Below are positions 7,572 to 16,314 of a stretch of 44,043 bases of DNA, in pieces; the stretch's first letter is position 1; each line of letters begins with the position of its first letter. Where the stretch lies: positions 1 through 44,043 of the forward strand of contig NZ_FWER01000050.1 in the NCBI RefSeq assembly GCF_900169785.1, read 5' to 3'. The position numbers and the translations under genes were made by a program. Below the pieces are notes generated by a model that saw only the letters and a list, made by a program, of their open reading frames with translations, made no database searches and was not told where the DNA came from. This DNA is from Rhizobium sullae (GTDB lineage: Bacteria > Pseudomonadota > Alphaproteobacteria > Rhizobiales > Rhizobiaceae).

Positions 7572-8912
7572 TCATTCGTTGCTGTCCTTCAATGGACGTA
7601 CAAATCGGCGGCCTTCCTCAAGTTTGCGGCGCAAGAACGAGGCCTTCACCACTTCCTCATCAGTGGACCAAGAGGACAAACTTTCGTCGATCGACGTCAG
7701 CCGAGTGTTCATGCGCGTGGCCTTGTGGTGAGCTTCCTTGGAAAAGAGTTGCCCCTGCCGGTTTCGGGCATAGCGCTCAAGTTCTGCTATCGACGCGGCA
7801 AGCCAGGAACTATGAAGCGCTTCCTCTTTCAATGCGCTCAAAAGATGCGCAACTCTCTCCCAGTCACCCGCCCGCGCGGCAATCCGTGCTTGCTCCTGAA
7901 TGGCAGCCGCTCGGATTTCGGCGGCACGGGAGCCCACCAATTCGTCCGGGGTGATTGCCCCGTATGCTTCCTCCGGCAACAGCGGCAGGAACAGATGAGA
8001 CGCCTCTGTTTCATGGACCGCACCGTCGAGGTCCACGTATGCCAGTACCGCAGTCAGCAGTTTGATTGGCCCGTCACCCTTTGCAGTCCTCTCACGGGGA
8101 ATGGAAAGCCGGACGAGCGCCCAGGCTTCCGACCCGTAGGCGATGTCAGGCAACCGGATGCGTCCGTCTGCGTCGATCCGGTAGTCGTTCAGCAGTTCGA
8201 ATTTCACGCCCTCGACGGGCATCAGAGACAACCATGGCTGTCGTGCGCATAACGATGACAACATGTCGAATTCGGACTGGAAGGGCTCCATCAGGTCCTC
8301 GGCACTCTGACCGTAATGCGCCTGGCCGCCTCCCTGCGCTGCCATCTGAGACATCAGGTCTTCATTGAAACGCTTTCCGAGCCCATAAGTGGACGTGGAA
8401 ATTCCCGCTTCCATCAATTCGGCGCAGTGTCTTGCGAGTATCGCGGGGTCGGTCACACCGACATTTGCGCAGCCGTCGGACAGCAGAAGAACCCGTGAAA
8501 TCGTTCCCGGACGACAATGTCGAGCGAGTTCCCCAGCGCCTGCCTGCCACCCGTCGTGCAGTGCCGTATTTCCGCCGGCCTCCACCGATCGAAGCGCAAG
8601 ACGAAACCGCACGCGATCCGTAACGTTGGCGGCGGGTACGAGTACCTCCGCACGTTCTCCATAAACGACGAGGCTCAGCTTATCGTCACTATTCAGCCTT
8701 TCAATGATCATCTCCGCGCAGCGAACAGCCTGCGCAAATGGAAGACCCTGCATGGACCCGGAACGATCAAGGACAAGCGCAAGATTGAGCGGCGACCGCA
8801 GGTTCGGCTGGCCAGCCGCGGCCGGGGCCTGAGCCCGGACAAGAACATCCACCGTATTCGAGTGCCCTTCGAGGAGCGCTGTGCGATGAGGCGTGAATGC
8901 AATCGAGATCAT
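7572..8912 (-). CDS. VWA-domain protein, cytosolic type
   Basis: This 446-residue protein carries a von Willebrand factor A domain with an intact MIDAS motif (DRSGSM) near residue 50. The rest of the fold follows (LVVYGERAEVLVPA, GGNTALHDGW, RVLLLSDGCANVG). The start is placed at 8912 (MISIAFTPHRTALLEG), which overlaps the upstream MerR-like stop as ATGA and has AGGAA upstream; the longer ORF to 9032 would add an unrelated basic leader. No signal peptide or transmembrane helix is evident, so it is probably cytosolic, unlike the Bat VWA protein at the left edge. The second half (AVLAYVDLDGAVHETEA, then an alpha-helical tail) resembles VWA proteins of unknown function in Proteobacteria and Actinobacteria. 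VWA domains mediate metal-dependent protein contacts; the partner is unknown. Confidence 0.82.
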   Translation of the reverse strand: MISIAFTPHRTALLEGHSNTVDVLVRAQAPAAAGQPNLRSPLNLALVLDRSGSMQGLPFAQAVRCAEMIIERLNSDDKLSLVVYGERAEVLVPAANVTDRVRFRLALRSVEAGGNTALHDGWQAGAGELARHCRPGTISRVLLLSDGCANVGVTDPAILARHCAELMEAGISTSTYGLGKRFNEDLMSQMAAQGGGQAHYGQSAEDLMEPFQSEFDMLSSLCARQPWLSLMPVEGVKFELLNDYRIDADGRIRLPDIAYGSEAWALVRLSIPRERTAKGDGPIKLLTAVLAYVDLDGAVHETEASHLFLPLLPEEAYGAITPDELVGSRAAEIRAAAIQEQARIAARAGDWERVAHLLSALKEEALHSSWLAASIAELERYARNRQGQLFSKEAHHKATRMNTRLTSIDESLSSWSTDEEVVKASFLRRKLEEGRRFVRPLKDSNE

Positions 8913-9544
8913 CTTGAGGTTCCTTTTCGGGTCAGGTGAGAAATGAGGCTTGCTGTAACGGCGTGTCCGATATCTTCCGCTTCTTCGAGAGTGATCCGGC
9001 TGAGGCGATCGGACTGCACGAGGAGTTGGCACCAGGGTGCGACCGCAAACAGAGTCAATTCTTCTGTGGCAGGCCTGCCATCCGGAATGCCGAGGCGCTG
9101 CAATGCGTCGCGAAGTTCGCCATGAATACTGCTGACCCTCGCGGCACGACCTCTAAAATGCGTAGTCTGGCGCGGCTCACCGGACTGCCCCGCACTTTCG
9201 CTCCGAATGCGTTCGAGAGCGAGAACCGCGCGGTTTGGAGCGCCCGGGATCAGTGCCTCGATCTCCTCCGGACTGCTGAGGTCGAAATGTTCCTTGATCT
9301 TTGAAAGCGGCCACCCGTCCGCCAGCAGGAGACGTGCCGCCACGAACCTGGCGAGGTGCCCATACTCGAAAATTACCTCACGGCCTTTCTTGGCCACATC
9401 GCCGAGAATGCCGCGTTGCATATAGTCCCGGATCAGCCGCACCGTGGGTTCGCTCACATCCGAATGACCTATCCCTTCAAGCGTCTCGGCCGCTTTGCGA
9501 GAGAACTCCTCCATATTACCAGACCAATTGCGTGGAGCGATCAT
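8909..9544 (-). CDS. MerR-type transcriptional regulator coupled to the VWA gene
   Basis: This 211-residue protein has a MerR-like winged-helix region. It runs from VSEPTVRLIRDYMQRGILG through FEYGHLARFVAARLLLADGWPLSKIKEHF, the usual helix-turn-helix, wing and helix order with a DGW.L..I signature. The C-terminal half has no recognised ligand domain and no cysteine pair for metal sensing. The ATG at 9544 is chosen because AAGGGG lies nine bases upstream; an in-frame ATG at 9583 would put the start inside the likely promoter. The stop overlaps the VWA start by four bases (ATGA), which points to coupled translation and a shared function. The promoter region upstream contains two copies of a TCATTA...ATGTCA motif, a plausible autoregulatory site. 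Confidence 0.72.
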   Translation of the reverse strand: MIAPRNWSGNMEEFSRKAAETLEGIGHSDVSEPTVRLIRDYMQRGILGDVAKKGREVIFEYGHLARFVAARLLLADGWPLSKIKEHFDLSSPEEIEALIPGAPNRAVLALERIRSESAGQSGEPRQTTHFRGRAARVSSIHGELRDALQRLGIPDGRPATEELTLFAVAPWCQLLVQSDRLSRITLEEAEDIGHAVTASLISHLTRKGTSR

Positions 9545-9563
9545 GATGAACCCCTTGTTTACG

Positions 9564-9596
9564 TCATTAAATGTCACTATCATTAGACGATGTCAA
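9564..9596 (-). promoter_or_regulatory. Putative promoter/operator of the MerR-VWA pair
   Basis: Two copies of TCATTA-(n)-ATGTCA occur 16 bases apart, at 9564-9576 (one-base gap) and 9580-9595 (four-base gap). The second ends in TGTCAA, whose complement TTGACA would be a consensus -35 for the minus-strand gene; a weak -10 (CATTTA) lies 17 bases on. The spacing of the repeats suggests regulator binding across the promoter. Confidence 0.4.
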
Positions 9597-9789
9597 TAAC
9601 GATATCGCCGCATCAAATCATGCTGGTCAATCCTGGATGCTGGTGAAATCCAAGCCAACCGAGAACTTCGCAGAAATTATTTCCACTAGAGCGGCCGATT
9701 CGAGCTCCCAACATCGCGCGTCGGAATCCGGAAGGCTGCTGAAATTCTAAGGGTCAACGCAATTGATAAGGAAGGCTGGAAGGAACATC

Positions 9790-10389
9790 ATGCCTTACGA
9801 ACCCGTCGCTCACGGAAAGCTGGAAGGGCTGAATTATAGCGCCGCGCGGCCGTTTATCGGCTGGGAACGTCCGCAGCTACACGAGAAGATCAAAGAATGG
9901 CTTGCGCTCGATCCACCTCGACTCGAACTTGCTACGCTCGCCTACGAGGAACTACGGCAACGGAGCGACAGTCGGGGGAGGGCCGCGCTGCGGCTCTTTC
10001 CGGACGGCCTTCCACCTATTCCCTGGCTGGCGGCGGCAAGGCAGGTCGTTCTAGCAGAGCTTGGGCCGTGCGACACGCCGCGTGGAAGGGGCAGGCTCTA
10101 CGTCATGCTTCGCTCAGGCTATACGGAAATGAACGGATTTTACGGTGCCTATGTCGGGGTAACCCGCCATAGAGTTGAGGATCGGTACGTCCAGCATCGT
10201 ACAGGCATCCGTGCCGCTCGAGGGCTGCAGCAGTATGGGATCGAACTACTCTATTCGCTATTCTGTTGGGCAAATCCCATCCCAGGAAGTAACGAGACAA
10301 GGCGAGTGCGTGAGACGGAGCTGCACCGTCTGCTGGCGACGAGTATCCCTAAGGTGGTGGGAGACGTAACTGCGTTTGAAGGCGGGTGA
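9790..10389 (+). CDS. GIY-YIG-like nuclease-fold protein
   Basis: This 199-residue protein starts at the ATG at 9790, with GGAAGGAA just upstream. The N-terminal 100 residues are not recognised. The C-terminal half reads as a GIY-YIG domain: RLYVML for the first strand, GFYGAYVGVT for the YIG strand, an Arg/His helix (EDRYVQHRTG), YSLFCW as a following strand, and a helix with the catalytic-type Glu (RETELHRLLATSI) ending in VVGD. With these residues present, nuclease activity is possible. The gene is monocistronic and divergent from the MerR-VWA pair. The call rests on motif order only, so a non-nuclease homologue cannot be excluded. Confidence 0.55.
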   Translation: MPYEPVAHGKLEGLNYSAARPFIGWERPQLHEKIKEWLALDPPRLELATLAYEELRQRSDSRGRAALRLFPDGLPPIPWLAAARQVVLAELGPCDTPRGRGRLYVMLRSGYTEMNGFYGAYVGVTRHRVEDRYVQHRTGIRAARGLQQYGIELLYSLFCWANPIPGSNETRRVRETELHRLLATSIPKVVGDVTAFEGG

Positions 10390-11014
10390 TTTGTTGGGAA
10401 AGGCGCCATCCGGACATCACACCGCCCTTCGAGCGATAACAAGCTGTGCCGACGTGAACACCCACCGGGAACTCAAGGCCGCTGCGATGGATTCCGGCGC
10501 CTAAAATGTTTCTGGCTTATCTGTTGGGCAAACGGGGATGGAATTTCGCTTGGGCCGCTCATGGCGGATCAATTGGGCGTCCGGAGTGTCAATCAGCACC
10601 GAACATTTTGTAATCGAGACCGGCGCGGCAAGCAGCATCGGCAATCTCGGCATCAGCACGCGCGGCGACGATCGATCGAAGATTGCTGCTCTCATGGAAC
10701 GGTGTGGTTTTGGCGACTGCCAGTGAAGGGGAGTTCGCATATTCTCAGATCATCTCGATGCCGACAGCGTAGCAGGCGGCGCGACGCGTCCGCTGCTATT
10801 GAAGTCTTCTCGAGCTTTCGCCTTCGCGGTTTGCAAATTCGAACCCGTCAGGCCTTTGTCGGCACCATCGACGCCGAAGATTGACATCTCGGTTCAGATA
10901 GGAAGATCGTGATCGACCGCTTGCTGCATGTCGCGATTTGCTGATGCGCGTCGAGCGGACAGTCCAGTTCGACCTGCCTCACGTCTCGTGATTGCCTCTC
11001 GGAGCCGGTATAAC
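10390..11014. other. Intergenic stretch with possible gene remnants
   Basis: This 625-base gap lies between the GIY-YIG-like gene and the acyl-CoA synthetase. A 62-codon plus-strand ORF at 10538-10726 (ISTEHFVIETGAASSIGN, KIAALMERCGFGDCQ) has protein-like composition but no ribosome site or family. It may be the tail of a decayed gene. Nothing else was identified. Confidence 0.35.
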
Positions 11015-12538
11015 ATGAACGTTTTTTCACTCCTTGATCAAATCGCCGCGCGCCACCCCCAACAAGGCGCTGTATTCCTCGGGGATCAACAGGTCTGGAC
11101 TTTTGCACAGCTGCGATCGCGGGCGCTGAAGATTGCTGCGGCGCTGCATCGCAGTTTTCAGATTGGCGACCGTATTGCGGTTATGAGCGAGAACAGACCG
11201 GAGTACATCGAGCTGTTTTTTGGCATCTGGGCCGCCGGAATGGCTGCCACCCCAGTCAACGTCAAGCTCCATGTCAAGGAAGCGGTTCAAATCCTGGAGG
11301 ACTCGGGCGCGGCTGCGGTATTCGTTTCGCCGAAGCTCGCTTCAGGACTTGTCAGAGCTCTCGACGGATCGTCCGTCGCGAACTGTCGGCCAATCGTGAT
11401 CGGTGAAGGCATCTACCAAGGTTTGTTTCGGGAGGAATGGGGGCAGCCAGTGCCTGCTTCCCCGGAAGCACTGGCCTGGCTTTTCTACACGAGCGGCACG
11501 ACAGGCCGGTCCAAGGGCGCAATGCTTTCACATCGCAATCTGCTGGCGATGACCGTCGCCCATTTGGCGGACATCGATAGCCCCAACGCAAACGCGAGCC
11601 TGATACATGCCGCTCCCATGTCGCATGGCTCAGGGCTCTACATCCCCGCCTACATTGCGCGGGGAGCGAGGCAAGTCGTTCCGGCATCGGCCGGGTTCGA
11701 TCCTTTGGAATTCATGGATCTGTGCGAGACGCACGCGGCCTGCAGCGTGTTTCTTGCCCCGACAATGGTGCAGCGGCTCCGGCAAGAAGCCGATAGGTCG
11801 GGGCGCGTGCCGGCAAATTTACGGACGATCGTCTATGGTGGCGGGCCGATGTACGTGGAAGAGCTTCGAAAATCGCTTGCCGTCTTCGGGCCAGTCTTCG
11901 CGCAAATCTATGGCCAGGGCGAATCGCCAATGACAATCACCGGGTTGCCGCGCGAGGAACATGTAACGGACGACGACGCCATCTTGGGCTCGGTCGGGTT
12001 CGCGCGGTCCGGCGTGGAAGTGGCAGTTGTGACCGCCGATGGAAAATCCGTCCGGCCCGGCGAAATCGGCGAGATTGTCTGCCGGGGCGATGTTGTCATG
12101 TCGGGTTACTGGAACAACGAAAATGCAACGACCGAAGCTCTGCGCGACGGATGGCTTTTCACTGGTGACATGGGGTCATTCGACGAGAACGGCTATCTCA
12201 CGCTCAGGGACCGGTCAAAGGATGTCGTTATCAGCGGTGGTGCCAACATCTATCCGCGCGAGGTGGAGGAGGCGTTGCTCAAGCACGCTGATGTGCAGGA
12301 AGTCAGCGTCGTCGGCCAGCCTGACCCGGAGTGGGGCGAGATCGTTGTAGCATTCATCGTCCCCCGACCAGGGTCGGTGCCTGACGACGCTTCGCTGGAC
12401 GCCCACTGCAATAGCCAGATTGCTCGGTTCAAACGGCCGAAGCGCTACGTTTACCTCAATGAACTGCCAAAGAACAACTACGGCAAGGTATTGAAACGCG
12501 AGCTTCGGGACAAGCTCATAGCTGCGCAACTAAAATAG
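11015..12538 (+). CDS. Acyl-CoA synthetase / AMP-dependent ligase (ANL superfamily)
   Basis: This 507-residue enzyme activates a carboxylic acid with ATP to an acyl-adenylate and transfers it to coenzyme A. The core motifs are in order: the P-loop-like YTSGTTGRSKGAM, IYGQGES, the hinge region GWLFTGDMGSFDENGYL followed by RSKDVVISGGANIYPREVEE, and the catalytic lysine near the end in PKNNYGKVLKRELRDKL. The start at 11015 gives MNVFSLLDQIAARHP, the normal beginning; the extension upstream is Arg-rich and not family-like. The substrate cannot be told from sequence; medium- or long-chain fatty acids or aromatic acids are likely. It stands alone, with no adjacent dehydrogenase, hydratase or thiolase, about 260 bases before a transposon remnant, so it may have been separated from its pathway or carried in. 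Confidence 0.88.
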   Translation: MNVFSLLDQIAARHPQQGAVFLGDQQVWTFAQLRSRALKIAAALHRSFQIGDRIAVMSENRPEYIELFFGIWAAGMAATPVNVKLHVKEAVQILEDSGAAAVFVSPKLASGLVRALDGSSVANCRPIVIGEGIYQGLFREEWGQPVPASPEALAWLFYTSGTTGRSKGAMLSHRNLLAMTVAHLADIDSPNANASLIHAAPMSHGSGLYIPAYIARGARQVVPASAGFDPLEFMDLCETHAACSVFLAPTMVQRLRQEADRSGRVPANLRTIVYGGGPMYVEELRKSLAVFGPVFAQIYGQGESPMTITGLPREEHVTDDDAILGSVGFARSGVEVAVVTADGKSVRPGEIGEIVCRGDVVMSGYWNNENATTEALRDGWLFTGDMGSFDENGYLTLRDRSKDVVISGGANIYPREVEEALLKHADVQEVSVVGQPDPEWGEIVVAFIVPRPGSVPDDASLDAHCNSQIARFKRPKRYVYLNELPKNNYGKVLKRELRDKLIAAQLK

Positions 12539-12742
12539 TCCGTAGCCGAACGCAGAGACCTACCGCAAAAGGGGCGTATCGTTGCGGGTAAAAGGCGAAA
12601 TTCGTGATGATCTCGCGCCCGAGCGCCGACAATCTCAGCCGCTACAGCTAAGACTTGGGTCAGGTGACGGGAAACGGGTGATTTCCGCGTAGCGCGCCCT
12701 CAAGGCTCAAGGTGATCTCAAAAAGACGGCGATTTTCTGCGC

Positions 12743-12801
12743 GACAAACCCTGTCGGAATGTGACATCGTACGAAAAATTCAGATTTGGGGTTTGTCGTA
12801 C
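12743..12801 (+). repeat. Inverted repeats upstream of resolvase, res-like site
   Basis: GACAAACCC at 12743-12751 is inverted as GGGTTTGTC at 12789-12797. GTACGA at 12769-12774 is inverted as TCGTAC at 12796-12801. A further TGTC...GACA dyad lies between them. The array sits directly 5' of the resolvase start, where Tn3-family transposons with co-directional tnpR and tnpA keep the res recombination site and the tnpR promoter. Subsite limits cannot be fixed by eye. Confidence 0.45.
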
Positions 12802-13407
12802 ATGCTAATCGGTTACATGCGGGTATCCAGTGGTGACGAGCGCCAGTCGGTCGCTCTGCAGCGTGACGCGCTGCTTGCGGCTGGCGTCGATGAACGCCAT
12901 CTGCATCAGGATCGCGCGTCTGGTGCGCGCGACGATCGACCCGGCCTGAAGGCCTGTCTGCAGGAACTGCGCAGGGGCGATGTTCTGGTCGTATGGAAAC
13001 TCGACCGGCTGGGGCGCTCGCTTTCGCATCTGATCCGGATTGTCGAGGAACTGAAGGCGCGCGGTATCGCCTTCCGGTCTCTCACCGAGGCAATGGATAC
13101 GACGAACTCGCATGGCGCATTTTTGTTCAACCTGTTTGGCTCGCTTGCCGAATACGAAAGAGCGCTGATCACGGAGCGGGTCAATGCGGGCCTGGCCGCG
13201 GCGCGCCGACGCGGTCGCAAGGGCGGCAGGCCACCGGCAATCGACACCGAAAAGGTCGAACAGATTCTTGCGGCTCTGGAAGGCGGCGCCAGCAAGGCGT
13301 CCGTTTGCCGGACCTTCAAGGTGCCGCGCTCCACGCTGATCGACACACTGAGGCGGATTGGATGGACCGGGCCCGGGAAGAAAGTCGCGCCCGACACCTC
13401 ACTTTGA
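12802..13407 (+). CDS. tnpR: Serine recombinase (Tn3-family resolvase, TnpR-like)
   Basis: This 201-residue small serine recombinase would resolve cointegrates of a Tn3-family transposon at the res site just upstream. The start at 12802 gives MLIGYMRVSSGDERQSVALQ, with the catalytic Ser of YxRVS near residue 9; the longer ORF upstream runs through the res-like repeats. The catalytic region includes VVWKLDRLGRSLSHLI and the E-helix segment GSLAEYERALITERVNAGL. It is followed by a Hin-like helix-turn-helix at the C-terminus (GGASKASVCRTFKVPRSTLIDTL). The reading frame is intact, unlike the transposase that begins 15 bases after its stop. Confidence 0.9.
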   Translation: MLIGYMRVSSGDERQSVALQRDALLAAGVDERHLHQDRASGARDDRPGLKACLQELRRGDVLVVWKLDRLGRSLSHLIRIVEELKARGIAFRSLTEAMDTTNSHGAFLFNLFGSLAEYERALITERVNAGLAAARRRGRKGGRPPAIDTEKVEQILAALEGGASKASVCRTFKVPRSTLIDTLRRIGWTGPGKKVAPDTSL

Positions 13408-13422
13408 GGGCAGGCACGATCG

Positions 13423-15113
13423 ATGTCCTTCCTCGACGCGCAGTCGCGTGCCATTCTGTTCGAGCCACCCGAAGCTTATGAAGAAGCCTTGGCGCGCTAT
13501 GCGCTCTCGGCCGAGGATATTGCCTTCGCCAAGGGGCATCGCCGTTCGCACAACCGATTTTCTGCGCGCGCTCTACCGCGGGCGAAAGCCGCCCGCGCAC
13601 GTGCCGCTTGCCTTCCTGAGCCGCAAATGGCGACGACGTGTCCGGCCGGGTGGCGGCGAGATCGACTTCCTCGCCTGGGAAGTGGCGGTGCTTGTCCACC
13701 TGCGCGATCGTCTGCGAGCCGGCGACATCTGGGTCGATGGCAGCCGGGCATGGCGAAGTTTCGAGGATTATCTGTTGCCGCGCGACCTTCGCCCTGAGGC
13801 GCGCGGAAGGAAGGCTGGGGCTGGCCATCCCGGACAGCTTCGCGGCCTGGCGGGCCGAACGCACTGCCACGCTTGACGCCAAACTGAAAGCCTTGGCTCA
13901 GGCGGCAGCGTCCAACGCCATTCCGGATGCGGCGATTTCCGACAAGGGTCTGTCGATCTCGCCTGTTCGTGAGGAGGAGCGCGACAGGATCGTGGCGCTC
14001 AGCCGGCGTCTTTATATCCTCGTTCCCCGGCTCAAGATCACCAGCCTGCTCGCCGAAGTTCACAGCTGGACCAGGTTTCTCGACAGTTTCACCCATTATC
14101 GCACCGGTGAGACAGCAAGCGATGAGGCGGCGCTGATGGCCGCGATCCTTGCCGACGCCACCAACGCGGGCGCTGAGCGCATGGCCGAAAGCTCGCGTGG
14201 TGTCACGATCCATCAGATGATGCTGATGGTGGACCGGCACTTGCGGTCGGAAACCTATACCACGGCGACCGTCGTTCTGCTCGACACGCAGCAGAACCAC
14301 CCCTTCGCCGCGATCTGGGGCGATGGCCATATCTCCTCCTCGGACGGTCAGTTCTTTCCGGCCGGCGGCCGCGGCGAAGCCAGTCTCGATTACAATGCAA
14401 AATATGGCAAGCGGCCCGGCGCCTCGCTCTATGGCTTCCTGTCCAACCGCTTCGCCTCCTTCTTCTCCCGCATGATCCAGGCATCCGAGAGCGAGGCGCC
14501 CTACGTGCTCGATGGGCTCCTTCACAACGAAAGCTCCATCGAAATCCATGAGCACGCCACAGACACCGCCGGCGCGACTGAAACGACGTTTTCCATGTTC
14601 CATGCCTACGGCTATAGGCTCATTCCGCGGATCCGCAATCTCGGCAATCGCAGGCTGTTCGTCATCGATCCAGATCCGGCTTACGCCCCGCTTGACGCGC
14701 TGATCGCCGGAACCGTCAATATGGATGTCATCGAGCAGCACTGGGATGAGGTATTGCGCCTGAAGGCGTCGATCGGCGCAGGTCTGGTGCCGCCCTCGGT
14801 GATCCTCAAGAAACTTGCCGCGTCGCCCCGGCAAAACCGGCTCAATCAGGCGCTGCGCGAAATGGGCCGCATCGAGCGCTCGATCTTCATCTGCGACTGG
14901 TTGCTCGACACGAAGCTGCGACGCAGATCGCACGCCATCCTCAACAAAGGGGAAAGCCGTCATGCCCTTGCCCGCGCCGTCTTTCTCCACCAGCTTGGTG
15001 AGCTGCGCAATCGCGTCGCTGAAACCATGGCCTACCGGGCTTCCGGCCTCAACCTCGTCGTCAACGCGATCATCCTCTGGAACACGGTTTATCTCAGCCG
15101 AGCCGTCGATTAA
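13423..15113 (+). pseudogene. tnpA: Tn3-family transposase, internally deleted and frameshifted
   Basis: Fragments of one transposase lie in three frames. The first 45 codons from the ATG at 13423 match the Tn3 N-terminus (MSFLDAQSRAILFEPPEAYE ... RRSHNR). The sequence then jumps, in the next frame, to the middle of the protein (FLRALYRGRKPPAHVPLAFL, GDIWVDGSRAWRSFEDYLLP). Near 13778 the frame changes again (ATFALRRAEGRLGLAIPDSF), after which about 440 codons of the DDE_Tnp_Tn3 catalytic domain are uninterrupted to 15113, including FAAIWGDGHISSSDGQFF and NAIILWNTVYL near the end. Full Tn3 transposases are about 970-1000 residues; the total here is about 560 codons, so roughly 400 codons are missing near residue 45. 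The catalytic half could only be made as a fragment. The element is presumably immobile unless complemented in trans. Confidence 0.88.
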
Positions 15114-15125
15114 TTGACAGACCCC
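15114..15125 (+). repeat. Candidate right terminal inverted repeat of the Tn3-family element
   Basis: The bases TTGACAGACCCC follow the transposase stop directly. Their complement, GGGGTCTGTCAA, has the GGGG start typical of Tn3-family terminal repeats, and such repeats commonly abut the tnpA stop. No matching left repeat was found upstream of the resolvase, so the left end is lost, outside view or diverged. Confidence 0.6.
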
Positions 15126-15183
15126 TTGAACGCTTCAGGCCAATTCGAACCAACCGCTTCAATCCAAGGAACTTCCAATTCCC

Positions 15184-15438
15184 TTAATGGGTGCTATTGC
15201 AGAGATTCCCACGGAGCCCCTTCAGCGCTGCTTGGTGTTGGGTGGGTTCTGATCCGATAGCGAAGGCGCCGGGCTCGATAATGATTCTGGTGCCCGGCAA
15301 GACCAGCTGTCGCGATACGTCGCCAGAGTTGGTGCCAGCCCCTGCCGGCTCGCCCGCGGACGCAGCAATGGCGGCAATGCTTGTCGACATGATTACACCA
15401 AGGATGTAGTGCGCGATTGGCTTCACAAAGGTATTCAT
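15184..15438 (-). CDS. Small exported hypothetical protein
   Basis: This 84-residue ORF has a very strong ribosome site (GGAGGGGGAG) about ten bases before the ATG at 15438. The N-terminus (MNTFVKPIAHYILGVIMSTS then IAAIAASA) is a plausible signal peptide, and the mature part is about 55 residues without a recognised domain (QLVLPGTRIIIEPGAFAIGS). It follows a second small exported-protein gene on the same strand. No family is recognised; a surface or periplasmic role is inferred from the leader alone. Confidence 0.45.
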   Translation of the reverse strand: MNTFVKPIAHYILGVIMSTSIAAIAASAGEPAGAGTNSGDVSRQLVLPGTRIIIEPGAFAIGSEPTQHQAALKGLRGNLCNSTH

Positions 15439-15598
15439 GGTCACGATCTCCCCCTCCGGCGGTCCGATGGACACGCGCCTCGCCATGGCGCTGGATCTCC
15501 AAATCGATCGGCGGCTGACCAAGGGCCTGCGGAACCGAGATCACCAGGCGCTGCCCCGGCCCAAGCGTTGAAACGAACCGGATCGGCTGTCCCTCCAC

Positions 15599-15760
15599 TC
15601 AGCAGGCCAGCGTCCCAACGACCCGGTAGCCGTCCTGATCAACGGTCATTGAAGTGCCCGAGATGGAGGCTGTGGCCATTTCCGGGGCCACCTCCGAGGC
15701 CGTGGCCAAGCCAGGCACCGCGAGCATGGTCATTGCAGTTGCCGTCAAGAATCTGGTCAT
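15599..15760 (-). CDS. Small exported hypothetical protein, possibly truncated by an in-frame TGA
   Basis: A GGGAGAAA ribosome site precedes the ATG at 15760. The 53-residue product has a clear signal peptide (MTRFLTATAMTMLAVPGLAT then AS) and ends at VVGTLAC before TGA. The same frame continues after the TGA for over 40 codons of protein-like, GC3-rich sequence (VEGQPIRFVSTLGPGQRLVI, then SVPQALGQPPIDLEI), which reads as the natural continuation of a beta-rich small protein. The gene may therefore be a pseudogene of about 110-120 codons broken by one stop. It lies just upstream of the other small exported-protein gene on the same strand. Confidence 0.4.
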   Translation of the reverse strand: MTRFLTATAMTMLAVPGLATASEVAPEMATASISGTSMTVDQDGYRVVGTLAC

Positions 15761-16314
15761 CGCTGTTTCTCCCCATCCAGCGGCTGGTGGACAGGATTTG
15801 TCCCATGGTCGCAAGCTCAGCCTACTCGAGACGGCATCCGCCCACATCGCTGCCGACACCCAATCTTGGCCGTCCGCTTTCCTAGTGGACGCTTACATGT
15901 CCGGTTTGCATAACGCGTTACGAAAAATGAGACTCCATTGCTGGATCGATATGGTTTGACGGTTGTTCTTTGAGAACCACCGCTTATCGGAATCCTGTCG
16001 CTGCACCGACCGGCAAGCCGGCGATGCGTTCGTCGAGACGCGCCAGCGCGATGCCGGCATCGGAGATCGGCCGCAGCAGGGGTCTGGATGGACAATGTCG
16101 CCAGATCATAACGCATTGAATTTATGGCGAATGTAGTGTTAATCGGAAGGTATTTGGAAACTAGCTTCCTTCACGGCTGCAGATTTACAATGGTGTTTCC
16201 AACCAGCGATAAGTATCGCTTATCGATGGTAGATTGATTTCACGGCGCAAATCAGCAAGAATCGCAGCAAAGCAAGGCCGACATGGCCGCCGAATACAGC
16301 GATTTGGAGCGCTT
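15761..16314. other. Intergenic region before the tyrosine recombinase
   Basis: No gene is supported in these 554 bases, which are AT-richer than the flanks. A stem GGTT-TTC...GA-AACC occurs near 15960-15978. A perfect 7-bp inverted repeat occurs at 16207-16225 and is listed separately. TTG at 16234 opens the recombinase frame, but the first good start is at 16315. Confidence 0.45.
16207..16225. repeat. Perfect inverted repeat, candidate recombinase-binding site
   Basis: CGATAAG-TATCG-CTTATCG is a perfect 7-bp inverted repeat with a 5-bp centre, 90 bases upstream of the recombinase start. The geometry resembles a tyrosine-recombinase core site. A CGCTTATCGG half-like copy occurs near 15983. 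It could equally be an operator for the recombinase gene. Confidence 0.35.

Noticed and set aside
12788..12801. GGGGTTTGTC as a left terminal repeat of the Tn3-like element
   Set aside because: It resembles the right end GGGGTCTGTC, but it lies only a few bases before tnpR and is part of the res-like dyad. A true end there would exclude the res site.
13497..14990. 497-codon minus-strand ORF
   Set aside because: It lies opposite the conserved Tn3 transposase domain and has no recognisable motif; long antisense ORFs are common at this GC content.
15599..15601. In-frame TGA as a selenocysteine codon
   Set aside because: No selenoprotein family resemblance and no SECIS-like hairpin was noticed after it; a nonsense mutation or a natural stop is simpler.
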